A stretch of 17,319 nucleotides of DNA from Candidatus Gallimonas caecicola (GTDB lineage Bacteria; Bacillota; Clostridia; Christensenellales; Borkfalkiaceae). The stretch spans positions 1 through 17,319 of the forward strand of contig CAJFNH010000013.1 in NCBI GenBank assembly GCA_904394195.1. The letters run 5' to 3'. A program made the translations under genes and the position numbers. This document shows positions 1 to 7,258 of the stretch, in pieces. How positions within the stretch are numbered: the first letter of the stretch is position 1; each line of letters starts with the position of its first letter. The notes under the pieces were generated by a model. It saw only the letters and a list, made by a program, of their open reading frames with translations. It searched no databases and was not told the DNA's origin.

Positions 1-972
1 AACAATCTGAGCGACTGCGCTTCAAGCGTCGTCGCGCTCATCTCCTTCCGGGTCGCGGGTAAGCCCGCCGACAGGGAGCACCCCTACGGTCACCGCCGGG
101 CGGAGTATGTCGCTTCCATGTGCATCGCCTTTCTTGTGCTTGTGCTTGCTGTGGAATTTGCGCGGGAGTCCCTCGACAAGGTGATCGCGGGCACGCAGAG
201 CAATGCCGTCTGGTGGGTGTACGTTGTACTGGGCGTCTCCGTTCTGGTCAAGGCGGGCATGTTCCTGGGCTACCGCATGGTCGCGGCGCGCACCGATTCG
301 GATACGCTGCGCGCCGCCGCCACCGATTCCGCGTGCGACTGCGTCGCCACGCTCGCCGTGCTTGCGGGCGCCCTGCTTTCGCAGTACGCGGGCGTTGCCG
401 CCGATGGCTGGGTGGGTATTCTCGTTGCGCTCTTCATCGGCTGGCAGGGCGTGAAACTGCTGCTTGAGGCGGGCTCCAAACTGCTGGGGCAGGCGCCCGA
501 TAAGGCGCTCGTGGAACAGCTGCACGCCATTCTCGCTGCGGGCGAGGGCGTGCTCGGCGTGCACGACCTGCGCGTGTACGGGTACGGAAAGGGGGTGACG
601 TTCGCCACGGCGCATGCAGAAATGGACGCGCGGCTGCCCGCGCTCACCTCTCATGCCGTGCTGGACGGTCTGGAGCGGGAAGTGCTGGAAAAGACGGGCG
701 TGGTCATGACGCTGCACCTTGACCCCGTGGTGCTCGGCGATGAGGAGGCGAAAGACCTGGAGGTACGCCTGCGCGCCGCCGTGGAGGGAAGCGTCGAGGG
801 CATGAATATCCACGATTTCCGCCTGGTGCGCGGCGCGACCAAAAAGGCGGTATTCGAGGTGGGCGTTCCCTTTGATTGTCCCGTGCGCGATGAGGAGATC
901 GAAAATACGCTCGCCCGCGCCGTGCGCATTTTGGGCGACTACGAGCCCGTCGTCACGGTAGAGCGCGAGTAG
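1..972 (+). CDS. Cation diffusion facilitator family transporter, manganese-type (5' end missing)
   Basis: This is a membrane exporter of divalent metal; 323 residues are visible and the start lies before the window. The fragment opens in transmembrane helix 2 with NNLSD, giving an N-x3-D metal site, followed by the family motif HPYGHRRAEY at about residues 27-36. The second half of the metal site is DSACD (visible residues 109-113), a D-x3-D pattern. NxxxD plus DxxxD is the pattern of manganese-type members such as Bacillus MneP, while zinc-type members usually have HxxxD; Mn(II) export is therefore an inference. After the membrane part there are two successive cytosolic domains, about residues 165-240 and 245-323. 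Both look like the ferredoxin-like dimerisation domain, the second more diverged (contains MNIHDFRLV). The gene is followed by a strong terminator and is convergent with the next gene. Confidence 0.9.
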   Translation, partial: NNLSDCASSVVALISFRVAGKPADREHPYGHRRAEYVASMCIAFLVLVLAVEFARESLDKVIAGTQSNAVWWVYVVLGVSVLVKAGMFLGYRMVAARTDSDTLRAAATDSACDCVATLAVLAGALLSQYAGVAADGWVGILVALFIGWQGVKLLLEAGSKLLGQAPDKALVEQLHAILAAGEGVLGVHDLRVYGYGKGVTFATAHAEMDARLPALTSHAVLDGLEREVLEKTGVVMTLHLDPVVLGDEEAKDLEVRLRAAVEGSVEGMNIHDFRLVRGATKKAVFEVGVPFDCPVRDEEIENTLARAVRILGDYEPVVTVERE

Positions 973-993
973 CGCCGCCTTGTAAACAGAACG

Positions 994-1022
994 AAAAAAG
1001 GCTGCACGTTGCAGCCTTTTTT
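994..1022. terminator. Bidirectional intrinsic terminator
   Basis: A perfect stem GGCTGCA/TGCAGCC with loop CGT is flanked by AAAAAA on the left and TTTTTT on the right, so it can end transcription from both sides. It lies between the convergent transporter gene and the DUF4375-like gene. Confidence 0.9.
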
Positions 1023-1038
1023 GCATTTTTGCGAAAAA

Positions 1039-1455
1039 TTACAGGGAATTTGCGTATGCTTCCAACACGTCCAGAAGTTCTTCTTCGTGCTGCGAGTACC
1101 ACGCGTCGAACACGGCAAGGGGATCGTCGTCGAGCGCCTGCATGATATCGCCGTCCCGCTCGGTGTCGATGTCCAGCATGCAGAATTGGCGGTATGCCTG
1201 CGCAACGTTGTCGGCGTGGCCGGCGGGGAGCACCTCGCGCAGCGCCGCCATCACGGCAAAGATATTCTCATGGCGCAGCGTGCGGTTGAGAAAGAACTGC
1301 AGATGTCCGCCGCTCTGCATCTCGTCGTCGTAGGTGAGCAGCTCGTTGTAGGGCGAGGGGATCCCGCCTTCCTCCCAGCGCGCCCACATGGCGTTCCATT
1401 TGTCGTCCTCGCCGCCGCCCGACTTTTTTCCGAACAGCTTTTTGAAAAATCCCAT
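1039..1455 (-). CDS. DUF4375 / DMP19-like small acidic protein
   Basis: This is a 138-residue acidic, soluble protein. The segment around residues 36-58 (YNELLTYDDEMQSGGHLQFF, then LNR) resembles the core of the DUF4375 family, whose usual pattern is an acidic stretch, GG and then QFF.N. That family includes Neisseria DMP19, a DNA-mimic protein; the DNA-mimic role is known for that member only and is not shown here. The N-terminus MGFFKKLFGKK is a short basic hydrophobic stretch, often seen in Firmicutes cytosolic proteins. AAAAGGA lies 6 nt before the ATG. The gene follows pgi on the same strand with a 102-bp gap containing a large palindrome, so it may be partly co-transcribed with pgi. Family assignment is by motif recall. 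Confidence 0.7.
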   Translation of the reverse strand: MGFFKKLFGKKSGGGEDDKWNAMWARWEEGGIPSPYNELLTYDDEMQSGGHLQFFLNRTLRHENIFAVMAALREVLPAGHADNVAQAYRQFCMLDIDTERDGDIMQALDDDPLAVFDAWYSQHEEELLDVLEAYANSL

Positions 1456-1497
1456 AGACGTATCCTTTTCGGAAGAAGTTTTTTTCGCAAACAGAAG

Positions 1498-1523
1498 GCG
1501 CGCCGCCCGAACGGGCGGCGCGC
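1498..1523. terminator. 12-bp GC palindrome downstream of pgi
   Basis: GCGCGCCGCCCG and its exact complement are separated by AA. It starts 35 nt after the pgi stop on the minus strand. No T-run follows directly on either strand, so it may be a weak terminator, an attenuator before the DUF4375-like gene, or an mRNA-stabilising hairpin. Confidence 0.5.
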
Positions 1524-1557
1524 GCCGTATCGCCTGCCATGCTTCCCGTACAGGGCG

Positions 1558-2985
1558 TTACACGATATAGTTCTCGTCGGGAGCGGCGGCGTCCAGTTCC
1601 GCCTTCTTTTCGGCATAGCCGGGCTTGCCCAGAAGGGCGAACGTCGCTTTCTTGCCCGCTTCCACGCCGGGTTGGTTGAAGGTGTTGATGTTGAACATGG
1701 CGCCCGCGTACGCCGTCTGCAGTTCGAACAGGAAGAGCAGTTCGCCCAGCGTGAATGCGTTGACTTCGGGCAGGTGGATGGTGTAGTTGAGCCTTCCCGC
1801 CATCGTCAGCGCGTGCGCCGTCGCCTTGTTCTCCGCCTGGATGAGCTCCTCCATCGTGTGCCCGCCCAGGAAGGCGACGTCGGGAATGTCCTCGCAGCCG
1901 TGGGGGATGGGGGTCTTTTCCTTGTAGCTGCCCACGGAAAGGAAAGTGACCACTTTATCGTAGGGGCCCTCGGTATAGAGCTGTACCTGCGAGTGCTGGT
2001 CGGTCACGCCCAGCGCTTTGACGGGCGTCTGCCCCACATTGCAGGGCTTGCCGTCCAGCGTCTCGTTCTTGCCCAGCGACTCCGCCCAGAGCTGCGCGTA
2101 CCAGTCGGAGACATAGCGCAGATTGTCCGAATAGGGCATGAGCACGCCGATATTCTTGCCGTCGTTCATGGCGATATATTGCAGGGTGGCGCACAGCAGG
2201 GCGGGGTTTTTCTTCAGATCCGCCGTCCTGCACAGTTTGTCCATATACGCCGCGCCCTTGAGCATCGCCTTGATATCGATGCCCAGCACTGCCGCGGGCA
2301 GAAGTCCCACGGGGCAGAGTTCGGAAAATCTTCCGCCCACGCCGTCGGGCAGGACATAGCTCTTCACGCCGCCCAGCGCGGCGGAGATCTTCACAAGATT
2401 GCCCTTTGCCGCGTCCGTCGTGAAGATGACGTTGTCGCGGATGTTCACGCCAGCCTTCGTCAGAAGGTCGGAGACGATCAGATACTGCGCCATCGTCTCG
2501 CTCGTGGCGCCCGATTTGGAGATGACGTTGAAGCACGTTTTGGTCACGTCGATGACGTCCAGAAGCTCCTTCATGCGCACGGGATCGACGTTGTCTTCCA
2601 CAAAGAATTTGGGCCCCTTGCGCTTGCTCTTGGGCAGGTCGTTGTAATGCAGGTGGCACAGCGCGTTGAACGCCATTGTGGGACCGAGCGCCGAGCCGCC
2701 GATGCCCAGCACGACGAAGTAGTCGAATTTTTTGCGCACGAGCTTTGCCGTTTCCAGAATATCGGCGACGATGGCGTCCTGATTGTAGGGCAGCTCTGTC
2801 CAGCCCATGAACAGTTCGTCCTTGCCGCGGTTTTCCGCCACATAGGCGTGCGCCGCTCTGGCTAGTTTCTTGTGCGCGTCGAGCGTTTTTACCGAGATGC
2901 CCCGCTCGCCCAGGTATTTGTCCGTCATGTTCGTGTAGTCCACGCGCACGCGCCATGCTTTGCGCTGTTCTTCGGTCAGTTTCAT
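1558..2985 (-). CDS. pgi: Glucose-6-phosphate isomerase
   Basis: This cytosolic enzyme of glycolysis and gluconeogenesis interconverts glucose 6-phosphate and fructose 6-phosphate. The 475-residue protein shows the sugar-phosphate binding GIGGSALGP (residues 94-102), SKSGATSET (157-164 region), family signature 1 DGVGGRFSELCPVG (214-227), catalytic Glu in WAESLGKN (about 302), His in TDQHSQVQ (331), and signature 2 ending in NQPGVEAGKK (437-446), with the active-site Lys. It is slightly longer than the ~450 residues typical of Bacillus. The frame is open to 3033, but the start at 2985 is chosen because GGAGGAA stands 8 nt before it and the promoter -10 box lies within the upstream extension. 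It follows the flippase gene by 67 bp but has its own promoter. Confidence 0.97.
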   Translation of the reverse strand: MKLTEEQRKAWRVRVDYTNMTDKYLGERGISVKTLDAHKKLARAAHAYVAENRGKDELFMGWTELPYNQDAIVADILETAKLVRKKFDYFVVLGIGGSALGPTMAFNALCHLHYNDLPKSKRKGPKFFVEDNVDPVRMKELLDVIDVTKTCFNVISKSGATSETMAQYLIVSDLLTKAGVNIRDNVIFTTDAAKGNLVKISAALGGVKSYVLPDGVGGRFSELCPVGLLPAAVLGIDIKAMLKGAAYMDKLCRTADLKKNPALLCATLQYIAMNDGKNIGVLMPYSDNLRYVSDWYAQLWAESLGKNETLDGKPCNVGQTPVKALGVTDQHSQVQLYTEGPYDKVVTFLSVGSYKEKTPIPHGCEDIPDVAFLGGHTMEELIQAENKATAHALTMAGRLNYTIHLPEVNAFTLGELLFLFELQTAYAGAMFNINTFNQPGVEAGKKATFALLGKPGYAEKKAELDAAAPDENYIV

Positions 2986-3021
2986 AGTTGAGTAGTTCCT
3001 CCGCCAAACCAAATTTTTTTC

Positions 3022-3050
3022 ATTGTACCACACTTGAGGCGCGATTTCAA
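3022..3050 (-). promoter_or_regulatory. Sigma-A-type promoter of pgi
   Basis: On the minus strand TTGAAA (3045-3050) and TACAAT (3022-3027) are separated by exactly 17 bp. Transcription would start near 3015, about 30 nt before the pgi ATG. The -35 box lies immediately downstream of the flippase stop codon. Confidence 0.75.
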
Positions 3051-3052
3051 GA

Positions 3053-4558
3053 CTATGCGGCGATTTTTTTGCGTTTTTTCCCGAAAAAGCGTGTGAGAAG
3101 GGCTTTCAGGTCGATCAGACGGAAGAAGGAGAGCATGGCGGCCTCGCTCGCGAGCATCACGAGCATGGTGACGGCGAGCGCCGGGAAATAGCTCATGACG
3201 CGCATGAGCAGAGCGTGCACAAGCGCTCCCAGCACTGCAACAGGCACAAGGGCCGCCGCCAGGCGCGCAAGGTATTTTCCCAGGCGCAGCGCTCCCGCCT
3301 TTTTGCGCAGGAGCAGCAGGGAGAGCAGGGCGGTGATACACGAGTCGCACGCCGTTCCCACAAGCAGCGCGCCGGCGCCCAGGTAGCGCGGAAGAAAGAA
3401 GGTGCAAAGGAGCATGGCGGCGGAGCCCGCCAGGAAGATGCCCAGCGTGTGTTTTTCGCAGCCGAGCGAGTTGAGCATGCTCGAGACGATCATCGTCACG
3501 CCCATCGGCAGAAGCAGGGCGGCGCACCACGAGAGCATGCGTCCGCTTGCGGCGTTGGAATAGAGCATCACGCCGATATCCTGCCCGCACACCAGATAGA
3601 AGGGGACGAGCGCACAGGTGATGAGTAGCGTGGCGGAGAGCGCCCGCTCCGCAAGCGCGCGCACCTGCTCTTTTCTGCCGCGGTAGAAGTTTTCGGAGAG
3701 TTCGGGCACCAGCACCAGCGCGATGGAGCTGATAAAGGCGCAGGGAATGGCCATGACGGGCATGACCATGCCGTAGACCACGCCGTATTCGCTCATTGCA
3801 CGGGCTGCGGAATATCCCGCCGAACGCAGCTGCAGGGGAAAGAGCACGGAAATGAGCGAGGACATGAGCGAAGAGGAAGTGCGCATTGCCGTCACGGGCA
3901 TGGAGGCGGAAAGCAGGGGGCGCAGCTCTCCTTTGGGCGAGCGGAATTTTCCGCCCTTGACGAAGAAGTACACGAGCGCAATGGCAAAGGAGCAGATATA
4001 GGAGATGAGCACGGCAATGGCGGCAAGATTGGCGCCGAAGATGCCCGTCGTCACGCACAGAAGGAGCGCCACGCCCACGCCGATACGGATCATCTCCTCG
4101 ACAAGCTCGATGAAGGAATAGGCGAAGAAGCGCTTGTTTCCCCAAAAACTTCCGCGGATGACCGAGTACACGGAGGTGCAGGAGAGCCCCGCGAGCAGGA
4201 TATAGAAGAGGTCGGCGCAGCGTGCATCGGCAAACACCTGCGAAAATTGTCCGCGCAGCGCAAAGAGCAAGACGGTGATCGGCACGCTGAAGGCGAGCGA
4301 GATAAGCACGGCGCCCGTGACGGCGGACTGTTCGCGGTGGCGGCTCCCGTGCGCACGGTGGCGGGAGATGACGCGTGAGAGGGTGACGGGCAGCCCGCTT
4401 GCCGAGACGGTGAGAAAGACGGCGAACACGGTGTACGCCGCCTGATATACGCCCAGCCCTTCGGGACCGATGGTGCGCGACAGGATGATGCGGTATAAAA
4501 ATCCGAGGCAATGTTCCGCCGCCGAAAACAGCGTGACAACGGCGGCGGTGCGGTACAT
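3053..4558 (-). CDS. SpoVB-like polysaccharide/lipid flippase (MOP superfamily)
   Basis: This is an integral membrane protein of about 501 residues with roughly 12-14 hydrophobic segments and a basic C-terminus (FFGKKRKKIAA). The N-terminal region GFLYRIILSRTIGPEGLGVY matches the pattern of the SpoVB / oligosaccharide flippase branch of the MOP (multidrug/oligosaccharidyl-lipid/polysaccharide) superfamily, whose members flip lipid-linked sugars or peptidoglycan precursors. SpoVB acts in spore cortex synthesis in Bacillus; whether this copy is sporulation-specific cannot be told from sequence alone. Two ATGs are possible (4564 and 4558). The second is preferred because AGGA is 6 nt upstream of it but only 1 nt from the first. 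It is transcribed away from a small LysM gene, and pgi follows downstream. Confidence 0.85.
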   Translation of the reverse strand: MYRTAAVVTLFSAAEHCLGFLYRIILSRTIGPEGLGVYQAAYTVFAVFLTVSASGLPVTLSRVISRHRAHGSRHREQSAVTGAVLISLAFSVPITVLLFALRGQFSQVFADARCADLFYILLAGLSCTSVYSVIRGSFWGNKRFFAYSFIELVEEMIRIGVGVALLLCVTTGIFGANLAAIAVLISYICSFAIALVYFFVKGGKFRSPKGELRPLLSASMPVTAMRTSSSLMSSLISVLFPLQLRSAGYSAARAMSEYGVVYGMVMPVMAIPCAFISSIALVLVPELSENFYRGRKEQVRALAERALSATLLITCALVPFYLVCGQDIGVMLYSNAASGRMLSWCAALLLPMGVTMIVSSMLNSLGCEKHTLGIFLAGSAAMLLCTFFLPRYLGAGALLVGTACDSCITALLSLLLLRKKAGALRLGKYLARLAAALVPVAVLGALVHALLMRVMSYFPALAVTMLVMLASEAAMLSFFRLIDLKALLTRFFGKKRKKIAA

Positions 4559-4621
4559 ATTCATGTCCTATACATATTCGCGGCAGGCACATTTTTATGA
4601 GGGAAGCGCATATTCTGGCGT

Positions 4622-4903
4622 GTGGAACTTTGTTTGCTGCGTCCCGCGCTGCATCGCGTCCGGCGCGGACAGACGCTTGCCGTCATCTCCCGCACGTTCG
4701 GCGTGCCGCCCCGTCTGCTTGCCGCCGTCAACGGGCTGTGCGCCGAGCCGCCCGCAGGCACGCTGCTCCTCATCCCGCCCGCGTGCAATGTCTATCGCGT
4801 GCGCGGCGGCGAAACAAGGGCGCTTTTGTGCGGTTCGGATGAAGCGTTTGCGCAAAAGAACGGGACGCGCTGCCTCTATCCCGGGCAGATCGTGGCGCTC
4901 TGA
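4622..4903 (+). CDS. Small LysM-domain protein without signal peptide
   Basis: About 93 residues are made almost wholly of one clear LysM domain and one degenerate copy. The first (residues 11-53) has HRVRRGQTLAVISRTFGV, then a second helix with AAVNGL and the ending GTLLLIPP. The second (about 56-93) opens with YRVRGGET and ends with LYPGQIVAL but is shortened in the middle. LysM domains bind N-acetylglucosamine polymers such as peptidoglycan. There is no signal peptide or membrane segment; mother-cell LysM proteins of spore formers (SafA, SpoVID) also lack one, which would suit a coat or cortex role (inference). The start is uncertain: the GTG at 4622 gives the natural LysM N-terminus, but the nearest purine-rich site (AGGGAAG, 4600-4606) is about 15 nt away, and an in-frame stop at 4598 limits extension. 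Confidence 0.7.
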   Translation: MELCLLRPALHRVRRGQTLAVISRTFGVPPRLLAAVNGLCAEPPAGTLLLIPPACNVYRVRGGETRALLCGSDEAFAQKNGTRCLYPGQIVAL

Positions 4904-4974
4904 CGTGGCACATTGCGCGCTTCGTGCATAGCATGGAGTAGAACGCGATACGTTCTTTTACACGGAGGTAACCA

Positions 4975-5628
4975 ATGTCGTTTTTTTCCAACTTTTCTTC
5001 CGATCACTGCCCGGGGCCGATCACGGGGAATCCCACGGCAGGGCTGTGCGAGAAGGTGTGTATCCAGGCGGAAAAGATCTTTGACGCAGGCATCATCCAG
5101 ACCCGTCTTGAAAATTATACCCTGACGCTCACCGACCTTACGCCCGCCGATCCTACATATCCGCTCACCTTCGTGAGCGCCCGCTCGCTCTCGGGCACGG
5201 GCACGGTGTCGAATGTCACGGTAGAGCGCCAGCCCGATTCCTGCTGCGCCCGCGTGCAGGCGACCATCACTATTCCCGTCGAGGTCGTCTATACGGACGC
5301 AAACGGCGCCGAAGGCAGGGCAACGGCCGCCGTCACGCTCAATGAGGACGTCCTCATGTATGTGCCTTCCGCTTCCGTCATGCCCTTCACGGTGACGGCG
5401 GTCGCAAGTTGCGTCGTGCCCGAAGGCACGTTCAACGAGGGCAACAGTTCCTTTACGGTGAGCGCCTGCGTCACCTGCATCCTCAAAGTCGCCATGCAGG
5501 TGGAACTGCTCGTTCCCGCCTACGGCTACTGCGCCATCCCGCCCGCGCAGGAGTATTCGCAGGAAGTCTGCTCGGGCTTCTTCGAACTTCCGCTCTATCC
5601 GCAGGGCAGGGGATGCTGCAAAAAGTAA
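4975..5628 (+). CDS. Cys-containing coat-like protein of clostridial type
   Basis: The 217-residue soluble protein has no signal peptide or transmembrane helix. An N-terminal segment with HCPGP and LCEKVCIQAEKIFDA (about residues 24-38) is followed by a long beta-strand-rich body with hydrophobic/Thr-Val alternation and scattered Cys (SCCARV, CVTCIL), ending in GCCKK. The CEKVC(I/V)QAEKIFD opening resembles uncharacterised clostridial proteins that I associate with spore coat or exosporium-like layers. That link is from memory and not established, so no name is given. The start is secure: GGAGGT stands 7 nt before the ATG. It lies 71 bp after the LysM gene on the same strand and ends in a strong terminator, so the two could be co-transcribed. 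Confidence 0.75.
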   Translation: MSFFSNFSSDHCPGPITGNPTAGLCEKVCIQAEKIFDAGIIQTRLENYTLTLTDLTPADPTYPLTFVSARSLSGTGTVSNVTVERQPDSCCARVQATITIPVEVVYTDANGAEGRATAAVTLNEDVLMYVPSASVMPFTVTAVASCVVPEGTFNEGNSSFTVSACVTCILKVAMQVELLVPAYGYCAIPPAQEYSQEVCSGFFELPLYPQGRGCCKK

Positions 5629-5658
5629 ATCAGAACAGACAACAAGCGCGATCGGGTG

Positions 5659-5687
5659 CGCCCGCCTCTGCCGAGGCGGGCGTTTTT
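5659..5687 (+). terminator. Strong intrinsic terminator after the coat-like gene
   Basis: A perfect 10-bp stem CGCCCGCCTC/GAGGCGGGCG with loop TGCC is followed directly by TTTTT. It lies 30 bp after the stop codon. Confidence 0.9.
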
Positions 5688-5717
5688 GTGTGTGGCGCAT
5701 GGTTTTTCCGGATACTC

Positions 5718-5745
5718 TTGACAAAATAATAAAATACAGTATAAT
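5718..5745 (+). promoter_or_regulatory. Consensus sigma-A promoter of the Big_2 lipoprotein gene
   Basis: TTGACA (5718-5723) and TATAAT (5740-5745) are separated by 16 bp of nearly pure A/T. Both hexamers match the consensus exactly, predicting strong vegetative expression, with a start near 5752 and a leader of about 38 nt. Confidence 0.85.
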
Positions 5746-5789
5746 GGGTTTGAGGTATGGTGGCGGACGGCTGCCCGAAAGGAGGATGT

Positions 5790-7169
5790 ATGAAAAAACT
5801 TGTGGCAGTGCTGACGGCTTTTTCGCTTGCGCTCGGCTGTATCGTTTTTGCGGCATGTGCGCCGAAGCGATCGGGGGAGGACATTGCGGCGCAGTCCGTG
5901 ACATTGGATAAGACGCAGCTCTCGCTCGCGGTGGGGGAGAGCACGACGCTCACGGCAACGGTGTTTCCCGAGGACGCCGCGGACAAGACGGTAACGTGGT
6001 CCAGTTCGGACGAGGATATCGCAACAGTCGAAGGCGGCACGGTGACGGCGCTTGCCGAGGGCAGTGCGACGGTCACGGCATCGTGCGGCAGCGTCTTTGC
6101 GGAATGTGCAATTACAGTCACGCCCGCCTATGGTCCCGTCACCGCGCAGGAGTGGACGGCGGCGTTCGACTTCGGGACATTGGATAATTTCTCCCTCATC
6201 GCGCATATGATTTCGGAGGCGGAAGGGCTTGACCTCGACCTGATCGAATATACGGCAGCAGACGGCAGGGAACGGCTCGTTTCATACGCATCGGGGGAAA
6301 TCGTCGCCTATTCGGAAAAGATGGACGAAACGTCGGAATATGCGTATATGACCTATCTGCAGGACGGCGGCCCCTGGATCGTGGGCGGCGGAAATACTTC
6401 CGCATATGAGGAATTTGTGTCCGGCGTCGTGGCCAATGTCCTCGGCCCGGTCATCGCAGGGTATGAGACGTTTGCAAACGGCTATGACGAGGCGCAGGGT
6501 TGCTATACGGGGAGTCTCACGATGGACGGGCAGGCGGTGGACGCCGTGCTGCGCTTTGCGCAGGGGCGGCTGCGCAGCGTCGGCCTCTATAGCGAGGTCG
6601 GAAATTATGACATGTCCTTTGAGTTCACCTTTGTCTACGGCGGACAGAGCGTGCAATTGCCCGACGAGCGCCTCACGCAGGAGGAGTGGGCGGCGGCGTT
6701 CGACTTCGACGCCTGTGACAATTTTCAGCTCACCTTTATCCGCGGGGCAGCGCAGGAGTTCGTCTATATCACGGCAGACGGTAGGGCATATATGAACGGA
6801 AATCCGAATGGAACTTTCGTGAATTTGTATGCGCAAAAGACGGCGGACGGCAAATGGGATATCTATGAGTCTGACAGTGGAGCGGCGTGGGAGCAGACGC
6901 GCACGCAGGATCGGTCCCTGTATGTCTCGGACAGCGGCGTCAAACCACTTGCGGACGCGCTTGCCGCCGCCTTTTCGGGCTTTACCTATGACGAGGAAGA
7001 TCTTGTCTACCGCGGGGAGGCGACGGTCGAAGGAACGGTGTCCGCCTTTGTCGTGAGCGTCGTCGGAGGACGCGTCGTACAGGTCGACTGGACGCAGGAG
7101 GGCGTGCCCTGTTCTCTCTCGCTGCAATATGGCGGACAGGAAGTGAATTTCCCGTTTGATACGGAATAA
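5790..7169 (+). CDS. Lipoprotein with Ig-like (Big_2) domain and a duplicated ~170-residue module
   Basis: The product is 459 residues. The N-terminus MKKLVAVLTAFSLALGC is a signal peptide, and VFAAC (Cys23) is the probable lipobox, so the mature protein should be anchored to the outer face of the membrane. Residues about 36-111 form a bacterial Ig-like domain of the Big_2 type (SLAVGEST.TLTATVFP, VTWSSSDEDIATV, VTALAEGSATVTA). The rest is two copies of one module: copy 1 about 119-291 and copy 2 about 296-456. Both open with (A/E)EW.AAFDF...DNF and close with YGGQ.V..P. I do not recognise the module; it may serve as a beta-rich surface or ligand-binding domain. AAAGGAGG before the ATG at 5790 fixes the start, and the open frame upstream to 5757 is not used. 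It is probably monocistronic. Confidence 0.85.
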   Translation: MKKLVAVLTAFSLALGCIVFAACAPKRSGEDIAAQSVTLDKTQLSLAVGESTTLTATVFPEDAADKTVTWSSSDEDIATVEGGTVTALAEGSATVTASCGSVFAECAITVTPAYGPVTAQEWTAAFDFGTLDNFSLIAHMISEAEGLDLDLIEYTAADGRERLVSYASGEIVAYSEKMDETSEYAYMTYLQDGGPWIVGGGNTSAYEEFVSGVVANVLGPVIAGYETFANGYDEAQGCYTGSLTMDGQAVDAVLRFAQGRLRSVGLYSEVGNYDMSFEFTFVYGGQSVQLPDERLTQEEWAAAFDFDACDNFQLTFIRGAAQEFVYITADGRAYMNGNPNGTFVNLYAQKTADGKWDIYESDSGAAWEQTRTQDRSLYVSDSGVKPLADALAAAFSGFTYDEEDLVYRGEATVEGTVSAFVVSVVGGRVVQVDWTQEGVPCSLSLQYGGQEVNFPFDTE

Positions 7170-7190
7170 TTGCAGTGGTCTTTTCGTTTC

Positions 7191-7210
7191 AAGCGCAATC
7201 ATTGCGTTTT
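7191..7210 (+). terminator. Possible weak terminator after the lipoprotein gene
   Basis: A short hairpin with CGCAA/TTGCG and loop TCA, extendable by an A/T-rich base, is followed by TTTT. It lies 22 bp past the stop codon. Confidence 0.4.
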
Positions 7211-7220
7211 ACAAAGCAGT

Positions 7221-7248
7221 GCGCGCCGCGGCATTTGCCGCGGCGCGC
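7221..7248. terminator. 13-bp GC palindrome downstream of the lipoprotein gene
   Basis: GCGCGCCGCGGCA and its exact complement are separated by TT. There is no T-run after it. The form is very like the palindrome after clpX (13090-13117), and it sits just before the inverted-repeat element. Confidence 0.55.
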
Positions 7249-7258
7249 ATATGTCTAT

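Noticed and set aside
1009..2865. A 618-codon plus-strand open frame across pgi and the DUF4375-like gene
   Set aside because: It is antisense to a certain pgi, has a His/Arg/Gln-rich composition typical of the reverse of GC-rich genes, starts inside the terminator and shows no domain.
2982..4592. A 536-codon minus-strand frame overlapping the flippase
   Set aside because: It is Arg/His-rich and frame-shifted against the flippase, which has clear membrane helices and a ribosome site.
4926..4954. SigE-like promoter before the coat-like gene (GCATAGC, 13 bp, CGATACGTT)
   Set aside because: Several positions differ from the consensus and the leader would be extremely short, so it is too weak to annotate.
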